A stretch of DNA of 64,000 bases from Psoroptes ovis (lineage: Eukaryota; Arthropoda; Arachnida; Sarcoptiformes; Psoroptidae): NCBI GenBank assembly GCA_002943765.1, contig PQWQ01000015.1:434001-498000 (forward strand). Reading direction: 5' to 3'. Positions 13,538 through 26,828 of the stretch are shown piece by piece. The translations under genes were made by a program, and so were the position numbers. The notes under the pieces are model-generated. The model worked only from the letters and a program-made list of their open reading frames with translations. It had not been told where the DNA came from and ran no database searches. Numbering within the stretch: the first letter of the stretch is position 1; the number at the start of each line of letters is the position of its first letter.

Positions 13538-14159
13538 TTAAAAATTAGGTGTCAATGTATTCGGCATAGCAAAAGTTACTGATGGTAATGTAAATTTAGT
13601 AGTTGTCGGTGTTGTTGTTGATGATGATAAACGTTGTTCGACTGTTGTACTTCTTTTTTCAATCGGTGCTTTAGTTGTTGTTGTTGTTGGTGTTGGTGCC
13701 GTTGTCGAAGGTGTCGATGATGGCGACGGTGATGATGATGGCACCGGCGGACATGGAGTTGTTGTTGTTTTCGTGCCATTAATTTGTTTAATTAATTGTT
13801 TAGTAAAATTTTGTTTCAAATGAAGCATTCGTTCAATATATTGAAGTGCTTTCACTTTAGCGTTTTTGATTCGATCCATAAATGAAGGTGATGGTGGTCG
13901 TGTTGTATTGAATTTTTTCAATGTTTCTGTCAATGTTCGATTCATATTGTCAATCAACGAATCTATGCTGCTATTATTTTTTGATTTGAATAATGATCGC
14001 TCTTCCAGAGATTGTCCATCATCCCCTGAAATCCCTGAAATTATTGCTTGAAAAAAGTAGGAGAAAACATTAATAATCAACTAATTCAAGAAAAATTGTA
14101 GTATCTTTACCGATGAAACCAATCAAGGAACAAAGGAAAACTTTCGTCATTAACATCAT
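13538..14159 (-). CDS. small secreted Thr/Ser/Pro-rich (mucin-like) protein
   Basis: Two exons on the minus strand, 14159-14111 and 14046-13538, joined across a 64-nt GT-AG intron (GTAAAG donor), give 185 residues. Exon 1 supplies a typical signal peptide: Met-Met-Leu-Met-Thr-Lys, then a Val-Phe-Leu-Cys-Ser-Leu-Ile hydrophobic core, with likely cleavage near residues 18-23. The mature part has an acidic/polar segment, a helical stretch with Lys/Arg and Asn-x-Thr sites, then a Thr/Ser/Pro-rich tail of about 90 residues. That tail is expected to be heavily O-glycosylated. I do not recognise a family. A TATA box lies upstream at 14260-14267. It is divergent from the Mo25-like gene, with 177 bp between the two start codons. 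Role unknown; cuticular, salivary or gut mucin are possible. Confidence 0.75.
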
Positions 14160-14259
14160 TTTAGATACAAATTTTTTTTATTTACATTTAATTCGATTAG
14201 AATAAAATGTAAGCTCGTGATTTTGCTGATTTAAAACAAATTTAATTGTTTTTCTGCCA

Positions 14260-14267
14260 TATTTATA
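14260..14267 (-). promoter_or_regulatory. TATA box (TATAAATA) of the Thr-rich secreted protein gene
   Basis: TATAAATA on the minus strand, about 100 bp before the ATG at 14159. A start site about 25-30 bp downstream would leave a leader of roughly 70 nt. It lies in the 177-bp divergent gap shared with the Mo25-like gene. Placement is inferred from motif and distance. Confidence 0.45.
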
Positions 14268-14336
14268 ATCGAAAATTTTTTCTTTCGAAATTTCCGTTGA
14301 TTTATTTTTGGTTTCCATTCTTTTGTGTCCTAAGTA

Positions 14337-15605
14337 ATGGACCAACATTTATCATCAAGTGTAACCGATGAATTTATTCATTATCGTAAACCACAACAAA
14401 TTATTTCATTAATACGTACGGAAATTTTTGCTACGTTGTCATTCGATACAACCGATATAATTGCCAAAACAAAACATTTGGATAGATTGGAAAAATTAAT
14501 TGAACAATTTCGCATAAATCTTTGTGGTAATTTTTATAATCATTGTCCTTGTAATAAAAAAAATCAAAATGATTTTCGCTTAGAACGTGAATTTATATCC
14601 AAACATTTATTTGGTTATTTCATCTACAATATGAATCATTTTTCATCTAGAAAAATGATTTGTGAAAATTTCATCAAAATATTCAAACATATTATCACCA
14701 AATATGCATATGGTACTAGGAGACCGTTTGTTGAAAAATTAGAAAATAAAAGTCCCATTTTATTTAAACGTTTATTATATTTTCTATTGTACGAACCAGA
14801 TTTATCAATATTTGTGTCTAAAATTTTATGCTGTTGTTGTAAACAATCAAAAACATTGGCACTGAAATTAATTGATTTTCACGATAATTCAATATTGATC
14901 GTTGAAACAAGATCAAATCCAAAAATGGCATTAGAAATCGAAACAAATAAATTGTCATCGGAATTATCATCAATGCCAATTTATGTGCTATTGATAAAAA
15001 CACTGATTAGAAACACTGATTTCAATCATTCAATACAAATTATTGAAGTAATCAATGAATTATTACTTTTAAATAATGAAATATCAAAATATGCTATTGA
15101 GCGTGATTTGCATATATTGATGGATATTTTCAATGAAATATTCACAGATCAAAACATTAATCAGTTTATACGAATTTCAATGCTTAAACTATTCAAGCAA
15201 CTGATACAAAATCGTTATTTACAAAAACTAATACAAACATATACAACTAATTGTTCAAATTTTAGCCTATTGTTTAAATTATTGAAAAAATCTAATGATC
15301 AAAATGATGACTCAGTGTTCACTAATTGCTTTGAAATAATACAATTATTCATATTGAATCCATCTAATTTGCAAAATCAATCAATGAAACAATTATTCAT
15401 TAATGAATATAATTTATTACAAAAATATATTGGAAAAATGCAACAAATACGCTCATATACGAATATAATTTTATTTACACCAGAATATTCAGATGTTTTA
15501 GAACGATTAAATCAAATTTGTAATCCATCAACTTCATCATCATCAATATCATCACCTACAATAACTATGAATGTGTATAGAATTGGTTCTGATTTGACAA
15601 TTTGA
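14337..15605 (+). CDS. divergent Mo25/CAB39-like armadillo-type scaffold protein
   Basis: Single-exon frame of 422 residues. Mo25 (CAB39) is a helical-repeat scaffold that binds STRAD and GCK-type kinases and activates LKB1 in the cytoplasm. Seen: helical repeats throughout. A Gly-Thr-Arg-Arg-Pro segment follows 'FIKIFKHIITK' near residues 117-132, at the place of the conserved 'IGTRTPTVEY' of Mo25. Further on are an 'ISMLKLFKQLIQNRYL' repeat like 'QSLKLLGELLLDRHN', and a late 'FEIIQLFILNPSN' like 'FHVFKVFVANPNK'. At 422 residues it is longer than ordinary Mo25 (about 340), with an N-terminal extension, a Cys-rich insert (CPCN near 72 and four consecutive Cys near 165) and a Ser-rich tail. 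Identity looks low, so this is probably a diverged paralogue, not the canonical orthologue. The start is the first ATG. Confidence 0.72.
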   Translation: MDQHLSSSVTDEFIHYRKPQQIISLIRTEIFATLSFDTTDIIAKTKHLDRLEKLIEQFRINLCGNFYNHCPCNKKNQNDFRLEREFISKHLFGYFIYNMNHFSSRKMICENFIKIFKHIITKYAYGTRRPFVEKLENKSPILFKRLLYFLLYEPDLSIFVSKILCCCCKQSKTLALKLIDFHDNSILIVETRSNPKMALEIETNKLSSELSSMPIYVLLIKTLIRNTDFNHSIQIIEVINELLLLNNEISKYAIERDLHILMDIFNEIFTDQNINQFIRISMLKLFKQLIQNRYLQKLIQTYTTNCSNFSLLFKLLKKSNDQNDDSVFTNCFEIIQLFILNPSNLQNQSMKQLFINEYNLLQKYIGKMQQIRSYTNIILFTPEYSDVLERLNQICNPSTSSSSISSPTITMNVYRIGSDLTI

Positions 15606-15644
15606 TATATTGCTACATTTTTCCAAATGTTTGACAATTTTAAA

Positions 15645-15650
15645 AATAAA
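15645..15650 (+). terminator. poly(A) signal AATAAA of the Mo25-like gene
   Basis: AATAAA 40 bases after the stop codon at 15605, at the expected distance for a compact mite-type 3' UTR. Many AATAAA copies occur by chance in this AT-rich DNA; position is the main support. Confidence 0.45.
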
Positions 15651-17187
15651 ATTTATGTCAAATGGAGAGTTTCAAAGTGGTGGACATTTATGTAGCCAAT
15701 TAATTAATACTCATAATAATATTTGTTATGATTACTTGCCTGAAAAAAAATCCCAAAATTAAGAAAATTACACTAAATAGTTTCGTTTTTAATTTCTAAA
15801 ATTATCTATTTTAAAACCCATTATCTTGTTTTGCTTCAATTCAATTGTTTAATTTGGATAAAATCATTTCATGTGTGCATGTGTGTGTGTGAGCGTGTGT
15901 ATTATCTAATATCAACAGGTGTCAATGGTAGTGCAATTGATTCGATGATTAAAGTCTGAAGATAATTTGAAAATGAAACAAGAAAAAAAAATCATATCTG
16001 AAAATATTTGAACGAAAGTGAATGGATTTTCACAAAAAAGGTACCAATTTAATACGAAGGGAAAATAATCGAATAGATAAAAATAAATACTAATCACATA
16101 TTAATAAAGCATGAATTTAAATATTATTATTTTCATTCATCCGAAAAGAGAAGAAAATTTACTACCAAACCATAATTGAATGGTATTAGAATAGTATTAT
16201 CAACAGTTGAAACTTAATTGAAATTTAATAAATTGCTTGAAGGAAATGAAATGAAAATTATATAATAATAATAATAATAATAATTTCCAATTGGATTTAC
16301 AAGTGTATTGGTTTATTTTGGATAAATTTCATCGAATAAATTATTTTTTTTTTGATATTACATCAGCGAGAAATTTGGTAAATAATATCTCATTTTCTAA
16401 TGATAATCCAAAGAAAGGAGAAAATTACCGGAAGATTAAGTTATATCATCACCGTGTTTAGATTAGTGAAAGTTCATAGAAAAACAGAACAAAAAATTGT
16501 TTCTCCCATTTTTTTTTTCATCAAACCGGTCGATGAAGAAATCAAGATGTGTCAATTATGATTTGAATATTGATAAACAAATTTAAATTTTTTTTCAGCA
16601 TGAAAATGTAAACATTAAATATTAAATTATGAATACAACGAAACATTTATAAATCATTATTTTGCGTTTATTATGATTGAAACTACCAAATGGGTTTGAA
16701 AATATAATCGTTTAAGAAAAAAAAACATACCTGTAAATCGCGTCTATGAGGAAGATATGCAGCCATATATTATCGGTAATAATATGTAAAACATTTCCTT
16801 ACATATTTCTTATTACTTGTTGAAATTTTTGTCTCAAATCTGTTTTTCTGGTTGATTTGTAATGATAATGCCTGAATTTCACCACAAATGAAAATATTCA
16901 AAGAAATAATTTCATGGACGGTAAGATAAATTACCATCGTGATCATAATTTATGTCTTTCAGAGCATTTCAGCTGACTATTATATGATAATCGATATTTT
17001 TATTTATCTTTCGTGTTTTACTATGAGAAATTATCTCCCATATCGATACAAATATTTGGATTATTATGTAATAATCCCGGAAATTGACGGTAAAAATTTT
17101 GAATTTTCCAATAAATCTTTATCATTGAGATTTGGAAAAAATGTATTTAATAGTTTTGTATTTGAAAAACAAATGGGAAAAAAATAT
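15651..17187. other. gene-free AT-rich stretch
   Basis: No supported gene. It holds a GT-rich microsatellite near 15873-15900, an ATA run near 16262-16283 and open frames of 60-83 codons without domain or splice support. It ends at the TA target site of the mariner element. Confidence 0.5.
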
Positions 17188-17189
17188 TA

Positions 17190-18448
17190 GGTTGGTAAAA
17201 AAGTAATCTATCATTTTTATGCCAACTTCAAAACTTGATTTAACATACTTAGGATTGTCCGATTTTGATCAAACAAGTACCGATCTGTTCGATGACTTGT
17301 GAACATTTTGAAGGTAACTTTATAATAGCCCTATTGTAGAAGCCTGGGTCCCTATTGGTAAAAAACCCCAGGAGTCGATTTTCACAATCGTTCCTAGATT
17401 TGAATTTTTCACCATCAAAGAAATTTTGCAATTAGAGTAAAACATGATAAACTCTTAGTGATAGGTCCGGACTGTATTGTGGATACATCAGAACCTACCA
17501 ATCAGGCCTCCTAAATTCCCGGCGAGTCATCAAAGATGCATGTTAGACAGCGATGTCTTGATGAAATGCATCACCTTTCTTGATGGCCGTTTCTGGCCGA
17601 TCGCTATCTTCAAACGGTCCAGTTATTGATAGCAGAGATCAGAATTGAGCATTTGGACCATATGGGAGCAATTCATATTGAATAATGTCCTTCTAGTCCC
17701 ACAAAATGCATAGCAGAACCTTAAAAACCATTATTCAAGGTTTGACCACCGTTTAAGGGGCTTATCCACTCTTTGACCTCGATCGATTTCGCACAGGATT
17801 ATCGTGTGTGATCCATTTCTCATATTCAGCAACCATCCGTTTGAGAAATGGGTCCATTTCTTACCGTTTGGCCAAGGCTTCACTTATGGAAATTCGATCA
17901 ATCATGTTTTTTTCAGCTAAACGGTGTGGCACTCAAACATAGAGCTTTTTTCGGATTCAGCTTTGTGAAAATGGTTGGAGCTGTTTTATGGTCAATCTTC
18001 AGTTCTTGGGCCATGTCATGACCAATAACATGCCGGTCTACTTCGATAGGTTCCACGATTCTATCGACATTTTCAACGGTCGATGGGCCTGACCTTTGAC
18101 ATCGAAAATTTCTGAACAGAATCGACGAAACCAAAATAGCGCATGATGGGCTGATACAGTATCTGACCCATAAACATTATCCACAATTTAAGCCGCCTAG
18201 CTTGCGTTTACGGCTTTTTCCAAGAAAAAATGTAAATATACCCAATTTTTTCTTTGATCACTTTCATCTTTGACCGGCTGTATCTCACGACCTAGTGAAC
18301 CTAGCAGAAAACAACAAACGAGTTTTTGTACAGCAAGATATCACCTTTCCAACGAGCCTAATTTCAAAATTGTCAGATGGATACTTTTTGAGATATTCAT
18401 CATCAAAGCCATCTACTGAAAAAATAATAGATTACTTTTTTACCAACC
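17190..18448 (-). mobile_element. mariner-family DNA transposon, full length but decayed
   Basis: A 1259-bp element flanked by TA on both sides (17188-17189 and 18449-18450). Its terminal inverted repeats begin GGTTGGTAAAAAAGTAATC and match over the first 22 bases, then about 6 of the next 8. It is visibly more GC-rich than its surroundings. The minus strand carries remains of a mariner transposase. The size and TA duplication are those of the Tc1/mariner superfamily. The element is inactive because its frame is interrupted several times, but matching ends mean it could still be mobilised in trans. Confidence 0.95.
17249..18230 (-). pseudogene. mariner transposase, broken by stops and frameshifts
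   Basis: Read on the minus strand, successive frames show the parts of a mariner transposase in order. A WFRRF-type segment from the N-terminal DNA-binding domain lies near 18120-18150. A frameshift follows, then a helix-turn-helix stretch (VDRIVEPIEVDRHV, 17960-18080). A WD box followed by an in-frame stop lies near 17690. A HQD segment (third catalytic Asp region) is near 17560, YSPDLS near 17465-17480, and a C-terminal 'GFFTNRDPGFY...IIKLPSK' segment at 17280-17370. At least one stop and two frame changes prevent translation. The 5' limit is approximate. This decay suggests an older insertion than the LTR element at 49.6-56.7 kb. Confidence 0.88.
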
Positions 18449-18450
18449 TA

Positions 18451-21400
18451 ATAATACCAACAAATATTTGACCTAATATCATTAAGTTTTCTAATAATAT
18501 TTCATTTATTTTTTCTCTCTCTACATTTCATGTCCATTTCAGTTCAAAACTAATCGATGAAACAGTCATCGAACAAAAATGATTAAATTTGAAAAAATAG
18601 ATCGAAACACGTGGATCAGTAATATATTAATCATAATAATGAAAATAACATTATTGAAAAAAAAATTTTCTTTTCTTCTATTTCGATCATTAAACATTGT
18701 ATTAAATGATGGTGATTGAATAGTCATAGATGAATGAGTGTTTTTAGTATTTGGTTCATTTAATCGAAAAAATTTTAATGGAATAAAAAAAGCCTCTTCA
18801 ATCATGCTTTTCTTCCATCATTAATTATCTGCATGATTATTATCATTATCATCAAAATGATCATATACAAAAGCCTGAAGTCAATGCAATGATCGGCAAT
18901 AAATTGAATCAATTTGATTGATCGCTTATCTATTGATGATGATGATGATGATTTCGATTTTTTACTTATTTTAAATATAAAAATTATATTTTTCGGGTTT
19001 ATTTCTGATTTCATTCAGTTTTTACTTTTGATTTTATTAGTCGGAAAAAAAGGGAATACATTCAATGGATATTTCAGCATTATAAACCATAATATATTAA
19101 TGGTTAATATATTACTATCATTGATTGTATTTCCGCTGCTTCATGGTGGACATGGACATTTTTTTCATCTTCATCATTTGTTTCAAATGTAAAATAAGAT
19201 ATAAGATACAACATATGAGATTTTTACATTGATTTTTCATCAATGTTTCGATACAAAATCAATCGCAAATAAAAGTAATAAAAAAAAATGAAGGAAACAA
19301 ATGTTTGAATAAATTCAAATTAAACTGAAGTTAGTACGTGTGGATGGGGACACGTTTAGCATCCAATTTCAATTTTCAATTTTTTTTTGTTCAAATTTCT
19401 GATTGAAACAATCATTGACACTTTTTGTTTTCTTTGTTTACTGTAAGGTTGTGATGCTTAGAATGAATAAATAAACAGTCAATAATGATCAAATGATGAA
19501 TGATTAGGGACATGGTCGTCGATGATGGTGATTATTATTATTTTTTTCATTGATATTTATTAAAATATTTCTAATCGATTAGTTATTATTTCCTATTCAA
19601 TTTTTCAAATTTTTTGAAGGACTTGAGGCAATTGGGTAATCGTGAATATGAACAATTTTGTTTGTTTTTGGACCAAAAATAAAATAATGATCATAATAAT
19701 AATGATGATTTTTTGATTTTTCATAAACATTTAGAGCGTTGGTAGTAGTCATTGTTGTTATTGTTGGTGTTGATGGTTGTTTTTCTCCTATTATCATACG
19801 GATAAAGGAAGCATAAAATAAAACAACAATCAATGAGTCGGTTATATGTTTGATTGATTGATAGATTAATCAAAATTCAATCAATTTTGAACGAAATCAA
19901 TCAATCAAATTTTGAATTGTTTTCGTTTCACCGTAATTATTTCTGGATTTTTTGAGAAGTGTATCGATTAAAAAATAATCAAGACGACCAACGGAAAAAT
20001 TCCAGATGTTTTTTATTTTTGTTTCCATCAAACAGGAGCTGATTTTAAATGATGTTTGTCTTGCTTAAACATTCATCAATCAGTTATTAATGGTCGAACA
20101 ATAGCTATGGCAAAAATTGTTGTTGTGAACAAGGCTGTTTATAATGAGATTTTTAATTTATTTGAAAAAAATTATTTGCATTTTCTGAATTTTTTTTCCG
20201 TCGATTATCAGAGTGTTCGAAACCACTTTACATATTTTCCAAGACGCCATAGACCATTGAAAACTGGACTGGATAAACAAAAGACTAATAATTGATTTGT
20301 GGACTAAGGAATGACCGAAAGCCAAACCGCAATTGAATTTACATAGATTTCATCGATAAATATTCAATCATTCAGGTAAAAACTGGCAGAAAATAAATGG
20401 AAAATGCTCGAAATCGCTGAGAAATCAATTCAATTTCTCATTCATTAATTCATTCAATTATTTCATTAATTTATTACAAAAATTGTATGTCCTGTTTTTT
20501 TATATTTCATCGTTTTATCTGGTAATAGTTTGCTTCTTCCTTAATCCATCTAACTCTAATATAATAAATATGATACTCATGATTATTGAAAATGGTTTTT
20601 CACTTTTTCATTTTCGTGTATTTTTGTGTGTCTTACCTTAAATTTCATCTTGTTTAATTTTGTATTTTGAAAACACTGATCCTGACCAAAATATAATAAT
20701 AATGAATTATGAATTTAGATATGAAAATCCGACAAAACACCATTATTCCATATTATATTACACTACAACCATCATAACTCTGCCTTTTTTTTCTATAATT
20801 AGGATTTCATTTTTTCTCAGTTTTATATTTGTACATCAAAAAGGTAATTTTGCACAATTTTTTCCCCCAAAATATTATTTACAATTCATGCACTTAAACT
20901 AAGTAAATTTGTTGTTTTTCATGTATTTGCATTCAAATATTATCATAGCATCATCATCATCAAATACGGTAATGAGCAAATACACGCACACGCACCGATT
21001 TTTAGCCAAAAAAAGCTTCGAAAAAATGATTGTGAAGACGAAACCGAGTAGATGAGCTGATAGATAAAACTTGAATGATGAAAATGGTCAGTTTTCATTG
21101 AAAATGAATTGATAAACATGAATGATGATGATAACGATGATGGTACAATGAATTAATATGAATAAATTAGGAAAAAATGAAAAACAGAAATTAAATTTTT
21201 CCAAAGAAAATTAATTCAAAAATTTCAAACGGAAAATTAATTTTAAAATTTTCAAAACGTGAAAAAAAACCTGCCACTCATAAGTTAATTGCAAGCTAAT
21301 TTTTCATCTCACCATTTCAATGATATATAATTCATTCATTAAAATGATAAGCATCCTTTAAGCGTCTACAAAAGGAAAAAACGAAGACATTCAGACAAGT

Positions 21401-24400
21401 CAAAGGTTAGATTTTTATACAAAAAAAAATTGCATTAAAATCAATGCGATATTCAAAGCAACTTTCATTCATTCATTTTCATTTTCATCTGTCTTTTTGT
21501 TGTCAAATTGTCCATTTTGATTATTATTATTGTTTGTTAGTGAAAGATTTATGTTTTGAGAAAAAAAAACTAAAAGAAAAGCGGCTGAGAAAAAAAATAT
21601 TGTCAATTATAATCTTAAAATAAATATTTTTAAATTTAGTAAAATGCACTTTAATGTGAAAAAAATGCAAAAAAAAATTGTCGTCTCAACAATTAATGGA
21701 ATGGAAATAAAAAAAAAAATCACCAGCGAAATTAATCGTCATAAAAGTGTGAAATCAGATTTGAAAAAGTGAAAAAAAATTGATTTAGATCTTAGAAAGT
21801 GAAACTGAAAACAAATCCTGCTGAAAACAGGTCAAAAATTTTGATTTAAACCATTTTTGATTGAGATATGGATGCCATTGCATGAATATCAAACAAAAAA
21901 ATCTGTTTCAATGTCTTTGAAACCCCTTTCCGTTTGTTTTGCCATGTGATGAATGTCACCTTTTAGCTAAAATCATGATGATACATATCATAATTATATG
22001 ATTTTTTTATTTATCATCATAATCAATGGTCAGTGAGATGTGAATGTTGAAAGCAAACGATTGGAAACGAATGCTATAATTAGAATTTAATATTTCTATA
22101 AATGCACGCCTAGAAATATCAGATAATGAATGTGTTGAATTGCTTTGAAATTATCAGAAATTTATCAAGAAATATCATGATACATATTTAAATTAAAAAC
22201 ACATGATTGATGAATGAATAAATTCACGGGAATTTATTTCTACAAACATTGTTTGAAAATATTGAAAAATGTAATCATGTCATGTAATTGTTTGTTTGTT
22301 TGTTTTTGGTAAATTGTTTCATGTCATGAACCAGTGTAAAATGCTTTATCTATGAAAATTTCGATGAAAAATGATATAGCGATTAAGCGAAATTATTCAG
22401 AGGAGAAAACAAACAATTATCAGTGAAAAATTACTTCACAAATTACTAAAAATCGTAATTTGCATACAATCATTTAGTGTTGATCTGGTTGAAAAAATAA
22501 AAATAAAAATTTGAATACTTAGATCAAAGGATTGATTAGAAAAAAAGCTAACAAACAATCAACAGCCAACGATTAGCAGGTGATTTGAATTTTTTTTTTG
22601 TATGGTTTTACATCATACATTCGTTGTTGAATTGTATGCAAAATTTGATGCTACAAAATTGTAATATTTTTTTAAAATAGACACACGTGATGCTATTCAT
22701 GTTCAAAGATCATTGTTCCATTTTAATTTTCCTTAGGTACAAACACGAAAATCGTCTCGATCATTGTTTCTTCTTGTTTCTTTTACATGGATTAGTGCTC
22801 GGTACAATCAAATAATTCATCGAATAAATCATGAAAAATAAATCGACCATTTATCAGAAAATGATTAGCCATCAATTTAATTTTTTTTTCCTGATAAATT
22901 AAAGATTTAATAATGATTGTTTTTAAATGGTGAAATTATCGTGTTCATCAACATTTAAAAAAACCAGAAAACCAAAAAAATGAAGGAAATAAATCAAAAC
23001 TTTAATGATAATCAATAAATGATTTTCATATCGAAATAATAGAAAAATAATTGTGAGCAAAGGCGTAAATGTTTTTTTTTTTTTTTTTTTTGCTAAATTG
23101 AAATAGATTTTTTTTATAACACAGTTGGATCGGTAAATGATCATCTGCCATCTATTTTGGATTGTTTATCCAAAAAAAAAAATAAAATAAAAGATATATC
23201 AACAATGAAAACAATAAACACATAAACATAATAACGGAAATGCCAATGTTAGAAAATGTTCGGTGTGCGTGTGTGTGTGCGTTTGGCTTAAATCATAGTA
23301 AATTGTATTTAAAAATATAAAGAACGGCGAAAATAAAAAAAAATCAAACGTATATAAATAGTCAAAATTAAACTGATCATTGATGATCAAATAATAATAA
23401 TAATAATAAAAATAGTAATAGTAACACAGTCAAAAAAAAAAAAAAATGATTAAATGAACAACAAAAGAAATGAAATGATGTTTTTATCTCGATTTTATTT
23501 ATTTTATAAACAAAATAATGATAAAAAAATGATGATGATGCTCATCTTCATCAACATTGTTTAATGAGCATCGAAAATCATTTATATTGTGGTATTTGAT
23601 CAAAATAATACAAAGAAAAAGAGTGGAAAAAGAGTTATATCGGAGAAGGTCCAATGATTTAATGCGTAAATCCATATGAAATCAATGCAAATAAATGAAA
23701 TGAAATGGTAAAAAAAATCAAACAACAAACGATAATAGCATCAAAAAATGGTATTCGATGATGATGATGATTTTGGGGTTTTCAATGATGCGGTTTAGTT
23801 TTGATTAATATTTTATTTTCTTCTCTTCACAAGTAACCAGTTTTCATCAAACCACCATGGATCATGCAACAGGTTGTTGGTTTTCGTTGCAGGTAGATTT
23901 TTCAATTTTCTTTTGCTTTGCAAATCAATCCATTTCGTTCGGAAATGATTCGTGAAGAAAAACCAAAAAAAGCAACGTTAAACCACAGTCATAATAGAAA
24001 GTGATTTAAAAACAAAAAATTGAAAAAAAATTAGTTCCTTGTTTGTTTGTTTGTTTGGAAGCAATCCGGGGAAAAAATGATTATCAGAAAACGAAAAAGA
24101 AATTTTTGATGCATGGATGAATGGACAAATCCTTAGATAAAAATTTTAAGAGTAAAAATAAAAATAAAAAAACGAATATGCATAAAGATTTGACATTTGT
24201 CAACATCATCATCATCTTTCCCATTAAATGTAAAAATAATCAAATATTTTAAAAATATGTTTTTCAGATGAAAAATTAATAATAATAATGTCATATGTTT
24301 CATTGATTTTCCGGTCTCTAAAGTACTGAACGACAGTCAAGAAAGTGTGCGCGAAAAATAAAGAAAAAATAAAATAAAAATTTCACCAAAGATGTCCGAA

Positions 24401-26828
24401 TTGATGATAATCCTGATGCTAAAAAAAAATCCACCACATATAAACAAACATCATCAATCCACAGCTATCTTTGGATGATATCCTAAAAAATAAAAATCTA
24501 TGAATGAAAGAGAAAGTGATTGAAATTTGCACTTGTCAAAAGAAAAAAAAAATTCAATTTGAAAAAAAAAATTTCAAATGGAAAATAAATAAATTTCCTC
24601 AATTTAAGTTTGATGATGTTCTGAATGATGAATAAAAATGAAATTCGCGCAAAACCATCTTTGTCGTTATCGTAAAATTTATTTATATTTTTGACATACC
24701 AAGATTATTACAATTACAATTTGTTAATCCAATTTTTTTTTCATGTAATTTTTTTAATGTTTTTTCTGTTCGCAAAATTTTTAATTACAAATCGTTCGGT
24801 GGTCAATTCGAGCCAGAAAATTTTTAGACTCATGTATTTTTGGTTGATAATTTTACCGTGGAAAAAAAATAAATCAACATCAATTCAATCATATTGAAAC
24901 ATTTAGGTCATATCTTTGTGTAACAGGCATTTGGTTATAATGTTTCATTGTTTATTTTTCCAATTTATAAGGATTATATTTCATATTTTTGCATATATTC
25001 ATCGGTAAGAAAAAAACTTATGAGGAATCCAAATTAGTTTTAATTATTCAAAGATAGATTTTGATTCAATTTTTCAAATTTATCGAAATTTTCGCATTAT
25101 TTTTGATTCAATTTTCATTATTTTCCCCAGAAAAATACATAATAAAAAATTAGAAGCTTCGCATTGTGTCGATCATGCATTTATAATCAAAATCATCATC
25201 ATCATCATCATCATCAGATGCATTTATGCATCGATAATTATTAATCAATCATAATCAAAAATAAGAAATGAAATTTGAAAATTTTTCATTTTATTCTAAA
25301 CAAAGAGAGCGAGAGAGAAAGGTATGATTGAAATAATAATGAGAATTATTATGATAATAATAATATTAATAATAATAATATGATTATATGATCATAATGA
25401 TTTCATTCCTTTCATTTTCATCATCTCTTTCATTGCTTTTTAGCATTCATTCATTGCACTGAATAACTGTTGATGATGAGGATGATGATAATCTAAATGT
25501 AAATAGTCGATGATAAACTTTCTCTTTTCACTTTCGAAGACATGATTTTTTTTTCGCGTTTTGATACACAACTTTCTCTTCATTTATGTTATTTTCGTAT
25601 AAGAAAAAGTAAAATAAAATATTTATTTTTCAATTTCAAAAAAAATGAAGAAAAAACTTTCACCAAAAACATTTATCCATAGGTTTCGTACAGTTTGCGA
25701 ATAGTTTTTATGATTTTTTTCAAGCTGTTCATCAGCCGAACATTAATCTATGTTTGGTCAAAGTGTTTCATATTATTATCATATCGATTTTAGATTTATC
25801 ACCGGCGTCATATCGCTCCAGGATTGATCAATTGTTTGAACATATTATTCAAATGTGTGTGCAATGAACATTTGTTTTTTTTGTCGTAGATTCGTGAATT
25901 CTTAGCATTGTTTTTTCCATATTTCAAGTGATAATCATATGAACGGACTTTTTTCAATTGTGCCAATTCTGTGTTTGTGTATTTTCACAGCATTTTTAGC
26001 CTTGGTGTTTGTGAATGGATTAAATTGAAACCAGAGTAATTTATTTCATCTGTATGTTGATTTTTATTTCTCATTTTGACCGATTCATATATGAACATAT
26101 TGAAGATATGTATTTTACAATGTGAAATATACAAATAATAATCAATTATTTTTGGGTGCTGGCTAACCAAAAAAAGCAAAAAAAAATGTCTTGATCCAGC
26201 AAATTTCAATGATAATAAAATGAAAAATAATTGAAATGACTGAATAGATTTCATTTTCGAAAAAAAACTACACCCAATAAACACAATTATTTATTTGAAA
26301 GAAAAAAAAACCATAGAAACAAACAAACAAAGAAAAAGTAATCAAAATTGATTATTTTATTATTTTTTTTGCATTGAATTCATTTTCATTTTAATTTATT
26401 TCATTTTATTTTATTCTTATTTTTTTCTTTGAAATTTTACTTTTCAAATTTTCACATATATTTCAATTCAATGAATGTGAATTTTGTGAAAAAAAAAGTA
26501 AAATAAAATAAAGTTTCAAAAATAGTAGCCGCCAAATTATCAAAAATTGCATTTTGGTTTGTTTTGTTGTTATTTTCATATGAATGATTCAAATGAACAA
26601 GTGATTGAATGAATGAAAAAAGAATTGTTTTGCATCATCATTATTTATTATTATGCTCATATATTTTGTTGATGATCGAAAATTTTCAATATATTACATA
26701 ATTTGAATTTTTTTTCGTATACTGATTCTAAATTGGAAATTCAAATAGTGATAATTTTCCTATTTTTTAATAAAAATATTCAAATTTTCAAATAAAATAA
26801 TAAGAAAAATAAAAAAAAATCAACAACA
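18451..26828. other. long gene-poor AT-rich region
   Basis: About 8.4 kb with no gene I can support. Open frames of 60-99 codons are scattered on both strands but are Phe/Ile/Asn-rich, often start at non-ATG codons and lack paired splice sites. Contents are ATG/GAT and TAA runs, poly-A/T tracts, a GTGTGT run near 23267-23280 and a CAT run near 25195-25215. It may be intergenic, or may contain introns or regulatory DNA of a gene I cannot see. Confidence 0.5.

Noticed and set aside
13576..13779. His/Arg/Gln-rich minus-strand frame
   Set aside because: Shadow of the Thr-rich secreted protein in another frame. The same applies to the Asp/Val-rich and other plus-strand frames across 61582-62628 (membrane protein) and 34919-36253 (Pro/Gln-rich protein).
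16939..17190. 83-codon frame just left of the mariner
   Set aside because: No domain, no splice or promoter support, and it runs into the transposon end.
18566..19192. Overlapping small frames on both strands, one with a His-rich end
   Set aside because: Hydrophobic AT-rich translations on opposite strands at the same place; no consistent gene model.
19335..19360. ACGTGT...ACACGT small inverted repeat and, on the minus strand, a TACTAAC-like branch-point followed by TTCAG
   Set aside because: Too short, and no open frame follows the would-be acceptor.
19597..19833. Minus-strand frame with a Thr-rich start and a tail ending LKN, possible terminal exon
   Set aside because: It begins at a non-ATG codon. 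A TAATAG acceptor could open it near 19787, but no upstream exon or domain was found; too weak to list.
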